64,000 nucleotides of DNA from Mesaphorura yosii (taxonomy: Eukaryota; Arthropoda; Collembola; Poduromorpha; Tullbergiidae). The stretch spans positions 62,001 through 126,000 of the forward strand of contig WIXG01000139.1 in NCBI GenBank assembly GCA_009869945.1. The letters run 5' to 3'. The notes under the pieces are model-generated. The model was not told the DNA's origin and did no database searches. It saw only the letters and a list, made by a program, of their open reading frames with translations. The position numbers and the translations under genes were made by a program. This document shows, one piece after another, positions 47,601-60,200 of the stretch. Position 1 is the stretch's first letter, and each line of letters starts with the position of its first letter.

Positions 47601-50600
47601 GCATGTAAGTTTCCAACGGATTTGAATTCGTTCCGGTTAATATTGCACAGCTCGATCTTGCGAATATTTTCTAACAGAGATTTAATTGATTTCTAACAGA
47701 AGCCGCTAACGAAACACCAAAAAATGACACTGCATCGGTCCAACTCGACGTTCAGCTTCGAAGAACCACAACGTCTTCATGTTACAATGCTCACTCATTA
47801 CTCGAGAAGAAGTGCGGCTGAACGTGAAATTTTGGCCAAAACAATGCGTCATGCTGGGAAGAGAAAGCCAAGGAGGGCTCTTCGACGCAAAATGATATCA
47901 AAACAAAATGAACGAAACCGTCGTGCAGCCGCAAGCGCAGGTGCGGAAGGCCTGACAGTGACACCGGATTTGCGAAGCACTTCCGGAAGTGTTTGTGGTT
48001 CAATTTACGACAGTGAAGTGTTAACTCCGACTATAGTTAGGCCAAAGACTAAGGTTCTACGCAGTGGTGTGCTCGGCGAGAGTTCAATGAGCCCTCCCAA
48101 ACCAGCGGCAAAGAAAATGGTTCCGGGAAAGATGATGGCTGACATTTATCAAGTTGTGTCGCGAGTGTCCCACAGCAGCAACAACCCAGAGACACATACA
48201 AGTTTCATAAAGCCATTACCAAAAATCCCGCCTAGTATCGTAGGAGGTAACAGTGGAGGTGCCGGCATCAGAGTCAAAATCAGAACAAGTCCGGGCGATG
48301 AGAACAAGACAAAATTTTTCTTGGAAACTGAAACACCACCGAGTGGCAGCGATGAAGCTATAAATGATGTGATGATAGAGGTGTTGGGTGATAAAGCAGA
48401 CGCTGCCAAAAGATTAAGTGAAATTGAAGAGCTCGGAAAGCGTGCACAGGAGAAACGTCAAGAGAAAATGAAGTTAAGAAGTGATGCGGAAGGAAACAAA
48501 CCACCCTGGAGAATTTCCGATGGTGGTAAGCCTCTCGTTTTGCCGTGCATTTAATCATGATTTTCGGTCGCGCCAATACAAACAATTGTGTCGAAATGGT
48601 CTTAGGTGACGAAATGTCTGAGACCTCAAAATCCAGCTCCAAAGAGGCAGGTGTTCGTGGTAATGCAGTGGTAATCACCTCAAATGAGAGGATGCCGACC
48701 TTGACGCACGCTGTTGGAAATGCAGTTCTAAATGATTGCGTACGTTGCATGTGCCATAAAAGTCCTCAATTACCAAATTGATTTCAAGGAAGGAAATGTT
48801 TAACTTCAACTTTGCTCTTGCGCAGGGAAACAAGATTATTGCCGACTCAAACGCTATCGGGATGAAGGCCATCTCAGGAAATGCTGAGGCTGATGCTCAT
48901 AATATAAGTAAATGAAAAGCGACAGTAAATGAAACTGGTACTTGCTCTTTTAGGTGAAACTAACAATGCTTTGGAATTTCAGAGAATAAGAAACAAAAGC
49001 TTCCCGGACCAGTTGAACTTTATTTTGACCGAATACGGGTGAAGCTAGCCTATTTTGTGAGTCATTGGGGATTTGAAGTATTTATTACAGCGTGCATAGT
49101 GCTAAACACTCTCCTGCTGGCTGCAGAACATCACGGTCAGCCAGAATGGCTAGAAAACCTTATTAGCACAGGAAGTCACGTAAGTTACAATTTTAAACAA
49201 AAGTTACAAATGTAAGTTATTTTAAATCATTAATCTTGGAGACACAGTTTCAGTGCTTTTTTCGCGTTTTAAACTCAGTGCTTTACGGGAGTCTTTACAC
49301 TGGAGTGCGTGATAAAAATTATCGCATTACGCCGGGATTACTTTCGTCAAAGCTGGAACTTGTTTGACTTGTTCATTGTGTTCTCAAGCTTCTTGGACCT
49401 GTTCCTTGAACAATTTGGTGCAGCCAACGGCATTCGTGTGATGAGATTGGTAAATTCATTGAATCATTTTTTTTCACAAATCTGGCTGACCGATTTATGC
49501 TTTGTGTGATTACAGCTACGAATTTTCAAATTGGCCCAAAGTTGGGTGACAATGAAAATATTGCTCAACATTATTTTCTCAACATTTGGGGCTCTCGGAA
49601 ACTTAACACTGGTGCTTGCAATTGTGATTTACATATTTGCTGTGCTGGGCATGCAATTGGTAGGAAAACAATACGCTCCTGAAAACTTCGGTGCTGACGC
49701 TCCGGACGACGAAGACTACCCGAGGTCAGTGCTAGAATTCGGGATCGACATTTTGATTTGAGCAAATGATGCTTTATGCTTTTGTTTCAAATTTTAGATG
49801 GACCTTCCGCAATTTTTGGTATTCATTCATGATGATATTCCGAGTTTTGTGCGGAGAATGGATTGAACCTTTGTGGGATTGTTTGCTTGCCCACCGAGCT
49901 GCTGGCGAGGTATTCTTGACAGCTAAAAAGTTTCCGTTCTTTATTTTATCCGCAGCGCAGTTATAGTTTTACTCACGATCTTTCGTACAGCAATGGCGGT
50001 GCTTTCTCATCTTTTTGCCTGTCTTGATCATCGGAAACTTCATCGTCCTAAATCTTTTCCTTGCCCTGTTACTCAATAGTTTCAGTACTGAAGAATTGAA
50101 AGCTCAGCGTGATGTAAGTAACATCTGCCTGAAATTATGTGCCGTCCCTTCAAATGAGTTCCAAATATTGCAGAAAGAGATGGAAACTTCTGGAAAAACT
50201 GACAACTTAAAGCGAATCGTTGGCATGCTCTTGAATAAAAAAGGAAAGGGAGCAGCGAAGGAAACAAATGGTACAGCGGAGCCGGCGCTAGCACTTTCTT
50301 TGGACAAAACGGAAACTGTAAATCAGAATCGTGAGGATTATTAATTCTTGTAGAGTGTTGATGTATTGTGAATTCTACGCAGGAGAGCGAGTTCGCAGTA
50401 AAAGTGACTGAACAAGAACCAAAGGCTCGGGTGATGTTCAAAAGAGCGACTGTGAAGATTATCATGCAACACAGAAAAGCCAAAGCCATTCAAGCTATTG
50501 CCAAAATGGAAGAGAATATTCGGTTAAGAGAAGCAGCCAAGGCAGTCGTTGCGTCGGTCACAGGAAGCGACGTCCATAATGAACATGACGTGCAAGAAGT

Positions 50601-53600
50601 TCCGCATTCGAGGGACTCAATGGTTAATAACACTAGAAAGCGAGAAAAGAGTTATGGGCTTCGCTATGCACTGCACGAACGGCACGAAGTAAACCACAAT
50701 ATCATTAATAGTTAATGGCATTGATTCAATTCAATTATCAGTACAATTCGTTTGAAAAGCAATCCAGTACGTAAATCAAGCGTTACGTTAAGTTTTACGT
50801 TACGGATACATTCTCGCACAAGTCACTCATTTTCTCCTCTAATTAACTTTAACGCTGTTTTTCATGTCACCTTGCGAGGCACTCGGCTTAAGCGGATCAC
50901 TTTGTCCTCACTACTTCCACTTCAAACAATGGCACACTCAATTGACCTTGAACATTTTACAAGTTTAAGGCTACTCTCTGTTTCCTTTATCTAGGCGAGC
51001 AGCAGCACATTTGGTACGTTTGAAGACGAAAAGAAGGACCAGGAAATCTATGACGCAGATGAAAAGCCAAAGGAGCTGCCAAATTGCATTCCTGAAATCT
51101 GCATGTCGGAGAGGTTTCATTGCTGCTCGTGCTGGGAGCGAACCAGAAAATTTGCATTGTCCATTGTTACTGCTGGCGTATTTGAATGGACAATTCTCGC
51201 TTTGATCCTGGCCTCAAGCGTCACCCTCTGCTTTGAAGACATTTACTTGGAACAAAATCCGGACCTCAAGTTCATTCTCTTCGTCTTGAACAGCGTTTTC
51301 ACAATGATATTCTTGATTGAGATGCTGCTCAAATGGTGGGCGCTTGGAGTATTTCAATATTTTACAACGTTTTGGACTCTGTTGGACGCATTCATTGTTG
51401 TGGTACGTTGATGTTGCAATATGATAATTCTCCTGCTACAAAAAGTCGATTATAATTGTGCAAAATTACAGGTCAGCCTGATTTCGCTTGGTGTTGACAT
51501 CGAAAATGAAACGTGGAAGCCAAATTATGGAGAAAATCAAAGGGTCCAAAGTCTGGGAGCTCTCAAGGCACTCCGAACACTGCGAGCGCTGCGTCCACTT
51601 CGTGCCATTTCAAGATGGCAAGGAATGAAGGCAAGTTACTATACTTTTGGATTATTACTAGCATTGGATTGCTCATTTGTCAATTCATGCGCGTGAGTTC
51701 CTTTTCATTCTAGGTCGTGGTCAACGCTCTAATGTACGCTATTCCATCTATCTTCAATGTATTGCTCGTCTGCTTATTGTTTTGGCTCATCTTTGCCATC
51801 ATGGGCGTTAACTTATTCAGAGGAAAATTCTATCGGTGTGTTTACAATGAAAACGGTTCCATTGTGTCGCCAGAAATCGTAAGCCAGATATCATGACACT
51901 TTTATCAATTTAATTGTCAACTTTCTGATTTGTTTGTATTTTTTATGACCGCTAATTCAGGTTAGAACAATGGAAGAATGTTGCCAGTTTAACGATTCTA
52001 AACTTTACGACAATGCTACGACCTGGATAAACTCTGTTCCAAACTTTGACAACGTCTTCATTGGATATTTATCCCTCTTCCAAGTGGTTTGTGCTAAATA
52101 CTAATCTTTTTCGTATTTGGAATTTGGTTGAAACGTTTTTCTGCTCGCGCAGGCTACTTTCGAAGGTTGGATTGAAATAATGAGGGCCGCATCAGATGTC
52201 ACTGGAGTCAATGAGCAACCGCAGCGCGATAGTTCTTACCACAATTACATCTTTTTTATCATATTCATCATTTTTGGAGCTTTCTTCACGCTGAATTTGT
52301 TCATTGGAGTAATCATTGATAACTTCAATATGCTGAAGAAAAAGGTAAACGCAAAGCTATTTACTAATTAAGTTTAAGCATATTCCAACTGGTGTGTTTG
52401 CTTTCTGCAGTACGAGGGCAATCTTCTTGAAGTGCTTTTAACACCAAGCCAAAGGAGATATTACACAGCCATGAAGAAACTTGGCAGGAAAAAGCCACGA
52501 AGGGTTATCAGGAGGCCTAAGAACAAATTCTTCGCCCTTTTTTATGATATCTCCATGTCTCGGAGGTTAGTTATCGACTTGTAAGCTCAAGCTTATGTTA
52601 AAGTGTGATGTGCGACTAAATTCGCTTTACATTTACAGATTTGAGATAGCCATTTTTGTCATGATCTTTCTGAACATGGTCGTAATGGCATTCGAGCAGC
52701 ACAATCAGCGCCAGTTGTATGCCCACATATTGGCAGGATTCAATGCTTACTTCAGTACTATTTACGCTTTAGAGGCAATTGTGAAAATCATTGGACTCCG
52801 GCATTTCTATTTCACTATAGCCTGGAACATTTTTGATTTCTGCCTGGTCATTTTTTCCTTAATTGATTTATTTCTGGCTGACGCCAGCATAAGCTTTCCA
52901 TTTCCTCCAACGCTGCTGCGAGTGGTTCGAGTTTTCCGTATTGGTCGGGTTCTGAGACTGATTAAGGTTAGTTTCTTATGGTTAAGATGACTAAGGTTTA
53001 ACTTGTAATTTGACGACGTAATTACTCGGTAGGCTGCGAAAGGAATTCGAAAGTTGCTGTTCGCATTAATTGTTTCGTTGCCTGCCCTTTTCAATATTGG
53101 TGCACTGCTGGCATTAATCACATTTATCTACTCAATTCTTGGAATGGCTTTATTCAAAGACGCTGTGAAATCTGGGCCCGTCGACGACGTTTTTAGCTTC
53201 GAAACTTTCATAAAAAGTTCGCTTATGTTATTCAGGTAATTTAACGCGGAAAAGTTCATATGATACATTTTAACTTTTTACTTGTACAACTTGAACTTGT
53301 CCAGGCTTCTCACCGCCGCAGGATGGAACGAAGTCTTGGATTCACTTTTGGAAGCCCCAAAGACGTGTGGTGAATATCGAAAAATCAAATGCGGACAGCC
53401 AGGTATGGTTGCCCTTCATTCGTTCCTGTATTGTGATTGCTACATTGTACAACTTTAACTTCCAATACAGGGGAACCGGAATGCGTTTCACAAATCCAGG
53501 CTGTCCTTTACATGGTCACTTACATCATCATCACGTACCTCATCGTCATTAACATGTACATTGCGATTATCTTGGAGAACTTTGTCGAGGCAAATCGAGA

Positions 53601-54985
53601 CGAAGAGGTTGGAATAGTTGAGGATGACCTGGAGTCGTTCTACATTCGTTGGAGCAGGTACTTTTGGAGCTCTTGGTAAGCTTTGTTGTAAATCTTGCTA
53701 ACAAGCCCTCTCCCATTTAGATACGACCCAGGTGCTACACAATTCATTGGTTTCGAGCAGCTGTCAGAATTCCTGGCTAGCCTTGACCCACCACTAGACA
53801 TTCCCAAACCAAATATGGTCGCCATTGTCTCATTCAATCTACCAATTGCGCGAGGGGACAAAATTCACTGTCTTGATATTCTACATGCTCTAGTGCGACA
53901 TGTGCTGGGACAGGTGGAAGAAAGTGACGAATTTAAAAAGGCTAGTCAGATGTCAGAGATGGAGTACTGAGATTAATGATGAATTGTGAATTTTATTGTT
54001 CAATGCTGTGACTTTTCCTAACCAGATTCAAGACCAAATGGAGCGAAAATTCAGGAAACAATTCCCAACTAGAAAACTAATCGATGTCATATCTTCCACA
54101 AGAATTTGGAAACTTCAACAAAATTCAGCAATTATCATACAGCGAGCTTGGAGGACTTATAAACAAGGCCAGAATCCACCGTTAGACAAAGCCAAGTCAA
54201 CTCAGACACTTCGGCCCGGCTTTGGACAACATTTGTTGGGCAGAATGGGGAATTTCTTTCACAGCGATGATAAGAAACGAAGGTAAATCGTATTAAAAAT
54301 TAAACCTTGAACTTACAACCTTGGGAAATTAACATGCATTTTTTTTATTCACACGCCTTCTCTGTTGGGATTTACGTCAGAAGGTCATCAGTCGCAAATC
54401 CGAACTCTTTCTTGTTGGGTGGTGCTCGCAAGGGCTCTGTAAGTGGATCTGTATTATACGTGGCATGTGAACAGCTTCTGATGCCTGCATATTTTAAATT
54501 AAATTCAGGATCGAATGAGGGAAGGTAGCCCAAATGCTAGTCAAGCTCGAAGTAGTTACAGCAGTCAATCCTCATCATCAGCAAGTCCACTAGCGAGAGT
54601 GGAGGAAACCCCACCCAGCACAAGTCGCGTTTTGCGCACATCTCGTGGACGACGTCTTTCTCCATCTCGACTATCGGGTGGCAGCTTTGAAGTTGCAATT
54701 AATTACGGCAACGTGAGCAACAAGCAGCTACTAGCTGTCAATCTACCAAGTATACTAACAAATAAGTCTCCTTCACCTGTGTTCAATAGTCGTAATAGCA
54801 GTATTGCTGGATTTTTTAACGAGATGCCCCAGTCACCCACTCCTTCGACCCAAACCAACACATATCCGTCGTCAATGAATGCTCCTCTAACACCGTTGAC
54901 TTCTTGTCCTACTTCACCGTCCTCATCTTTTGATGATAGCCATAGTCAGAGTAGTGTTATAATGCAAGTTCACGCAAATAATTAA
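41631..54985 (+). CDS. NaCP60E: Four-domain voltage-gated cation channel, DSC1/BSC1 type (DEEA)
   Basis: Thirty-three coding exons (first 41631-42254, second 45717-45976, last 54509-54985) join in frame to 2362 residues. Each of the four domains has S1-S6, with S4 charges visible ([57 protein letters not shown]). The selectivity ring is D527 (LDYWERLY), E1144 (CGEWIE), E1642 (ATFEGW) and A1936 (TAAGW). DEEA rather than the DEKA of Para places it in the DSC1/BSC1 family, which is calcium-permeable in insects. The III-IV linker has VLL (1710-1712) where Para has MFM. An IQ motif (IQRAWRTYK, 2137-2145) follows DIV. The N-terminus ends with [14 protein letters not shown] and runs on into DI. Introns are mostly 50-250 bp; the first is 3.46 kb. 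Exon ends near 50688 and 53940 are the least certain. Confidence 0.93.
42255..45716 (+). other. First coding intron of the NaCP60E-like gene
   Basis: A 3462-bp intron (GTGAGT donor, TTTTACAG acceptor), far longer than the others in the gene, between the cytoplasmic N-terminus and DI. No exon-like frame inside was convincing. It holds a perfect 15-bp hairpin (42926-42940/42951-42965) with E boxes and a short TG run near 45378. A long intron early in a gene is a usual place for regulatory DNA. Confidence 0.6.
42926..42965. repeat. Perfect 15-bp inverted repeat with E boxes
   Basis: CAAACAGGTGTGGGC (42926-42940) and its exact complement (42951-42965) are separated by 10 bases. Each arm contains CAGGTG/CACCTG, and a third CACCTG lies at 42989-42994. 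It could be a hairpin in the pre-mRNA, a small element remnant, or paired Snail/bHLH-type sites. Confidence 0.6.
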
Positions 54986-57203
54986 ATTTTGACAAAGAGT
55001 AACGGTGATTTTCTCAATATTAAGTGGCCAACTTTCGCCAGGTCAGAAATATCAGTAGCGTCATGCGTATAACTGAAGAGAGGCTCAAGTATTTTCGCAC
55101 ATCCATTTGTACTTGCCTTGTTTATGAATTTTGAGATGAGACATGGGGTACGATTATTGCACTTTGGCCTATAATGTTGGTTTAATAATAGTTCGTGGGT
55201 GATGTTGTTACTGCAAATGATGCTGTGCATCTTTTGTTATCATGATCTTGTAGCTTGTTCAGTTTGAGTTGAGAAACCCGAGCTCATGTTTTTTGTGCTT
55301 CAGATTTTCCTAATAAGCCGAGCTGTATAGAGAGATATTTATTTTTAGCATTATCAGGTCAGTAATTTGAAGCTATTTTAATTCACGTTGTATTGACCCT
55401 CTCAGTTGATATTGAGATTAGAATTGTTCAATATTGGTAAGGAATCAAGACTATAAGATAATCCTTCATTGTTCAAAACGTTGACGACAAAAATAGAGTG
55501 ACTTTCCTGAACCTTAAAAGTTGTGATATTCTCTCTCTAATCAATTCATACTTTATCTTCCGCATTATTTCGAAGGTACTTGGTTAACCTGTTTGACAAT
55601 GCGCGAACGCCAATAATTCTTGTGATTTCAGAATATTGTTTTTGTCAGATCGTTTTATCGTACGACTGTCGTCGGATGAGATTTGGTATTTCCAATTATC
55701 TATTGTATTAGAAATACCTACTCAGGGGTACAAAGTACTAACACGGTAATTTGTAAAGATTATTCTTCTTATTATAAGAGATGCTGGAAGAAATAAAATC
55801 GGTTGACGAATCAAGAATTACTTAAGAATAATCTTTCTTTAAAATTTATTCTAAAATTTTTAAAGACATTCAAACAGTACGTGGTAAATTAACGATGATC
55901 GTTTCGTAACTATTCCTTTGTAAACCAACAAGTTTTTGTCCTATCCAGCAGGAGAAGTTCGGGTGGAAATTAGTGTAGCACTCATAATGCGATTGCACGT
56001 GTCAAGGGATCAACGTGATGATGAGAGGCACTCAAGAGCATCTAACGCGGCGGTCCGAATATGCCCTTTCTAACATGTAAGACAGCAGAAATTCTAGTTA
56101 GCTTTAGTCTAACACAGGCAAACAACTCCAAGATTTGTTTAAAAAAAAGAGCACAGCGCTTTAACATATCGTACAAAGGTGGCTAGAACGACTTAACTAG
56201 GACTAGGAGTTTGGTATTCTCAAAATTTTGATGAAAATTTGAGCATTTGAACTGCTGAAAAAGGAAACATCCAATAATCAAAGAATTCGTTCATAAAAAA
56301 TTCACTATTGTACGAAACTTTCTATACACACACGTACGCACGTTCTAAATTACATTTTCCATCGTAATCTTGTAGTAGGTTCTGTGAGCTAGTGCTTTTT
56401 AATAATTTGATATTCGTTAGAGTTTTATCTGCTCTACAGCTACTGTAAAATCCTCTTACTGCATAATCATTTGTATTCGGTATGATTTGCTTTTGCCTTA
56501 CGGTAAAGAATCACAGGTGACAATGACGACGTTTTGCTCTCAGGACGTGGCTGAGAACTTTTTGACTAGCGTTTGAGGTATGATTAAAGAGGAGTTTTTA
56601 CTTTAATCTCTGAAGCGGTTAAAATAATTCTTTCGCAAATTCGTGTCAGATTTCCGTACTTCCGGAGCGCACTGATTGATCTCAACCTCATAAATTATAT
56701 GCAAGGTTGCTCACTGAACAAACAACAAAAGAGAAATTTGAAGACAAAACAAGAAATTAGCAGGGCAGGACAGCGCCATAATTATAATCATATCTGGATA
56801 ATTTCTTAACAACTGTATCGCACACATTTATAAAGCATTGATACGTGAAGTATTTCTTAACGTAGTACAAGACACGCTAAATGGTGCTCGCCTAACTACG
56901 AATTCTTGTAATGGGCTTTAAGAATAATGTTCTATATTGCTTCATGAGGAAAAGGCCTCCAGTAACTTTTCATTCTCAGTGTTATTACAATACTTGAAGA
57001 CTAGAGTTGGTTTGTACGAACTGTCATAGAAAATATTTAGCTATTTACATAAATGTCTGTTACAAACGTCTCTTCATCACGCCCTTGTCGAGCACCTGAA
57101 CCGTTCCGAAAATATCTTGGTGATAGCACTTTGTAGTTGGAGAATCACAGCGTTTCGCCCACAATTGTCAAAGTTAAGTAAGAATTCGTATTTTCTAAGC
57201 ATT
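54986..57203. other. Tail-to-tail intergenic space of the two channel genes
   Basis: No coding sequence. It probably holds both 3' UTRs: AATAAA on the plus strand at 55792-55797 (about 0.8 kb after the NaCP60E stop) and a TTTATT at about 55845-55850 (AATAAA on the minus strand, about 1.35 kb after the Ih stop). If both are used, the transcripts would end within about 60 bp of each other. Confidence 0.4.
55792..55797 (+). terminator. Candidate poly(A) signal of the NaCP60E-like gene
   Basis: AATAAA about 807 bp downstream of the TAA at 54983-54985. It is canonical but chosen by eye in AT-rich sequence. Confidence 0.4.
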
Positions 57204-60200
57204 TTACTTCTTGTTGGAGGAATATGGCGAGGGGCCGTAAACAACGGGTGACGTGGTGAAAGATGTCGTCGCAGTGCTCGTCGTCGACGCCGAGGATCCT
57301 GTACTTGAAGGAGGAATCGAGCTCAGAGTCTTGAGCGGCTGCGGTTGTTGCGATTGCGATGCATTTTGGGCCAAAGATGTCGACGTTGTTGGGAACTGAT
57401 GCGAAGACGACGAAGCCGACATGCTTGGCCTAAACGTTGGAGGAGGACTGTCGCTGGTTATCGTAACGGCGGAATCGCCACTAGGCTTAATGCAGATTTG
57501 CGGAGGCGGAATTGAGTTTATCGCTGGCGGAGGGCCTGAGGACGATGGATGCGAGTGTTGCTGTGAAGGTACTTTTGATAATACTACAGATGCGGTTATA
57601 GTCGCTGGTGGCGGAGGTTGCTGGTGATTCAAGGTCTCTAAAGATGCGAGGAAACAATTCTCAGACTTTGGTCTTGGCAGATTTACTTTCGTGGCTCGCA
57701 GCGCCTTCGTTAATTCTTTCATTTCATGTTTGTCTTTATCTTTGTCCTTGCTTTTGCCACTAGGGAGAATATCTTCTAAATCAATCTCGTCGTCTTCTTG
57801 GGCTGCTTGCTCAGAGAGTGCCGTCACAATCGCCGAAACCGACTGATCTTCCCTTGAAGTTACGGCCGCCACAAGATTTGGATTCTTACCAATTTTATTC
57901 AGTCTGCAAAGCATAAAATACAATCACAATAAAACTGAATCATTAAACTTTTATATTTTTGGCAGTAATTGAAACCCGTGACTTTTTCAGGAATTTGATG
58001 TTCTGAAAGCAAAATTTCCAAGCAAGAGCAATTTCGATGCTATAAAAACAAATCCGCGCTTGACTTCCTTTTGCTAAGCTTATGAAAGAGCGATCTCGTT
58101 TGATCTTAAAATAAGTCTTACTTTACAATTTGATTTCTCAGAAGTCATTCGTATCGGTCCAACCGTTCTGTTTTTATAGGCAACAAAGCCTTTTCATGTG
58201 TCATGCAGCAACGCAGCGTCAGTTTATCTCAAAGAAAGAAAGCGGAGGCGTCTTAAGTTTAAGTAATCACGCGCCTCCGGTTCTCAATCGTACGTACTTT
58301 TCCCATGTGAAATTAATCAAAGGAAGAATTGGAGAAACACACACAGAAAGTAATTTTTCCAATTAAGCTGAGACAAGAACAAAACCAAAGGACTAAAGTT
58401 GGTTTCGATTTCGGACCAACATTCGCCTCGACTTGAAACTTTCTTCGGGGTTTCTCCTCACAAATCAAATTACCAAGTCAAGAAATGTTAAGTACGCGTG
58501 ATGGACAAGGACTTACAATGGCACAGAAACCCATAGCACAGATTTTAGAGTGGGTCTGCACTATGGCGTCTGTTCGCCACAACCTCTGTTGTAATACGAT
58601 CATGCACGTAGATGCAATGGCCGTGACGTTAAAGGATAGATCAATGTTCGAGGGCTAAGGATTGAAATTATTGCCAAGAAAGATAGCATTCCTTAATTTA
58701 TGTCTGGCCATTAGTGTTAATAGATAAAAATTCGGACATTCATTACTCTGGTTTGTGCTGCTTTGAGAAAATTCGATTGCCTACTCCAAAAGCGCCCTAA
58801 GGAAAATAAATATCTTTCGCCGGAGCAAACCTAAGCTTTGCTAAACACTTTCTCCATTCTCAGCCGACCCGCCGCCGCGGCCGCTGCTACAAAGAAGAAT
58901 CTCATCCGTGAGTTTCTGTACCAGTATTCGGAAAGTTGGCAGACGTGCGGGTAAGTGCGCGTACCTCGAAACATAATAATAAATGTTATTGTTATGAATG
59001 TAATAATGCAATAATACCTCTCTGCAGCCACGGACTCCATCGTGCGTCTCATGAGAGGATACTGGTCCAATACCGTATTAAAATGGTCCACACTAAGTGA
59101 GAATAAGTTGCAGTATGTTTCAGCCCTCACACTCGCCACTCTCCTGCGAATAGAATTCACAACTTAAAGCAACAATAATTACCAAGTGATAAATGTACTT
59201 TTATCTTTCTGTGAAAATATTACTGCAATAACACTACAAGAACAACGACAAAGGCCCAGACAATCTGGCAAGGCAAATGCTGAAACGTGTGAGAATTTGG
59301 GAGTGGAGGTCCATTTTGCACTGCACCATATCATACAATTTTCTGTGTTATGTGCAATTAAAAATGAAAGTTCTAAGATCGAGCGGGTTCCAACGCGAGA
59401 AATTTACGGTTGGCACAAAGCTGGAAGTTTCCTGGTCTTCGAAACACAGGCCTTACTTGATAAAAGGAAAAATATTAGTTTCATAAACGCAAGGCGTACG
59501 TGTCGTTATGTGCTTTGAGTTTCACCAGGACAAGAGCACTTGCCTACGACAAAGAATGGAACACACATGAAAACAGTGCTCATTACTATTATTTTCATCA
59601 CTCTCAACTTCTCTACGTTACATCCAGGAAGAATGTTAGCCTGGTCTAACACGATTTCCTTCGTGAGTCTGTGCATCGGTCTAGTCTGAAGCAGCATCAG
59701 CTGCACGGCAAGAGCAAGGCTCGGTGGCGTGGACAAACCTCGCATTTGTTAGCAGACAAATTTCCCCAAAGTAGGATCCATCAGATAAAGACGTCGCGAC
59801 GTCTCCGGTTGCCATTACTGAAATGGTACAAGAAGCAAGGAATGAAAAGAACTCCAAATAGTTTACTCAGAGCAGAGTGCAAGTAACACCATGCGGTCAT
59901 TACTTACCGATGTCAACAATTCCTTCCTGTATAAAGTACATTTTGGTTCCAATAGTACCTTCCTTTATAATTATGTCACCTGCAACATTCAAGTTTTCAA
60001 AATCGATCAATGCATGTAAGAGAGCGGCTTTAATTAAAAGTCCCATGAAAGTTTTGATTCGAAAATTGCCCTGAATTAATTAAGGCGTATTCAATCAAAG
60101 CTTCGTTTAGCACCGGCAAAGTTTTAAAAGTCAAAAGAGAGCAGCGCTGAAAGGGATCAGCCCTTTTAATTAATTAGTGACTGCCAAGACGAAGTAATTA

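Noticed and set aside
49254-49278. Earlier acceptor (TTTCAG) for the NaCP60E exon starting 49279
   Set aside because: Using it adds 25 bases, which shifts the frame; the acceptor at 49278 keeps the conserved CFTGVFTLE.
57421-57627. Plus-strand frame over the Ih C-terminal exon
   Set aside because: It is the antisense of the Pro/Ser/Gln-rich Ih tail.
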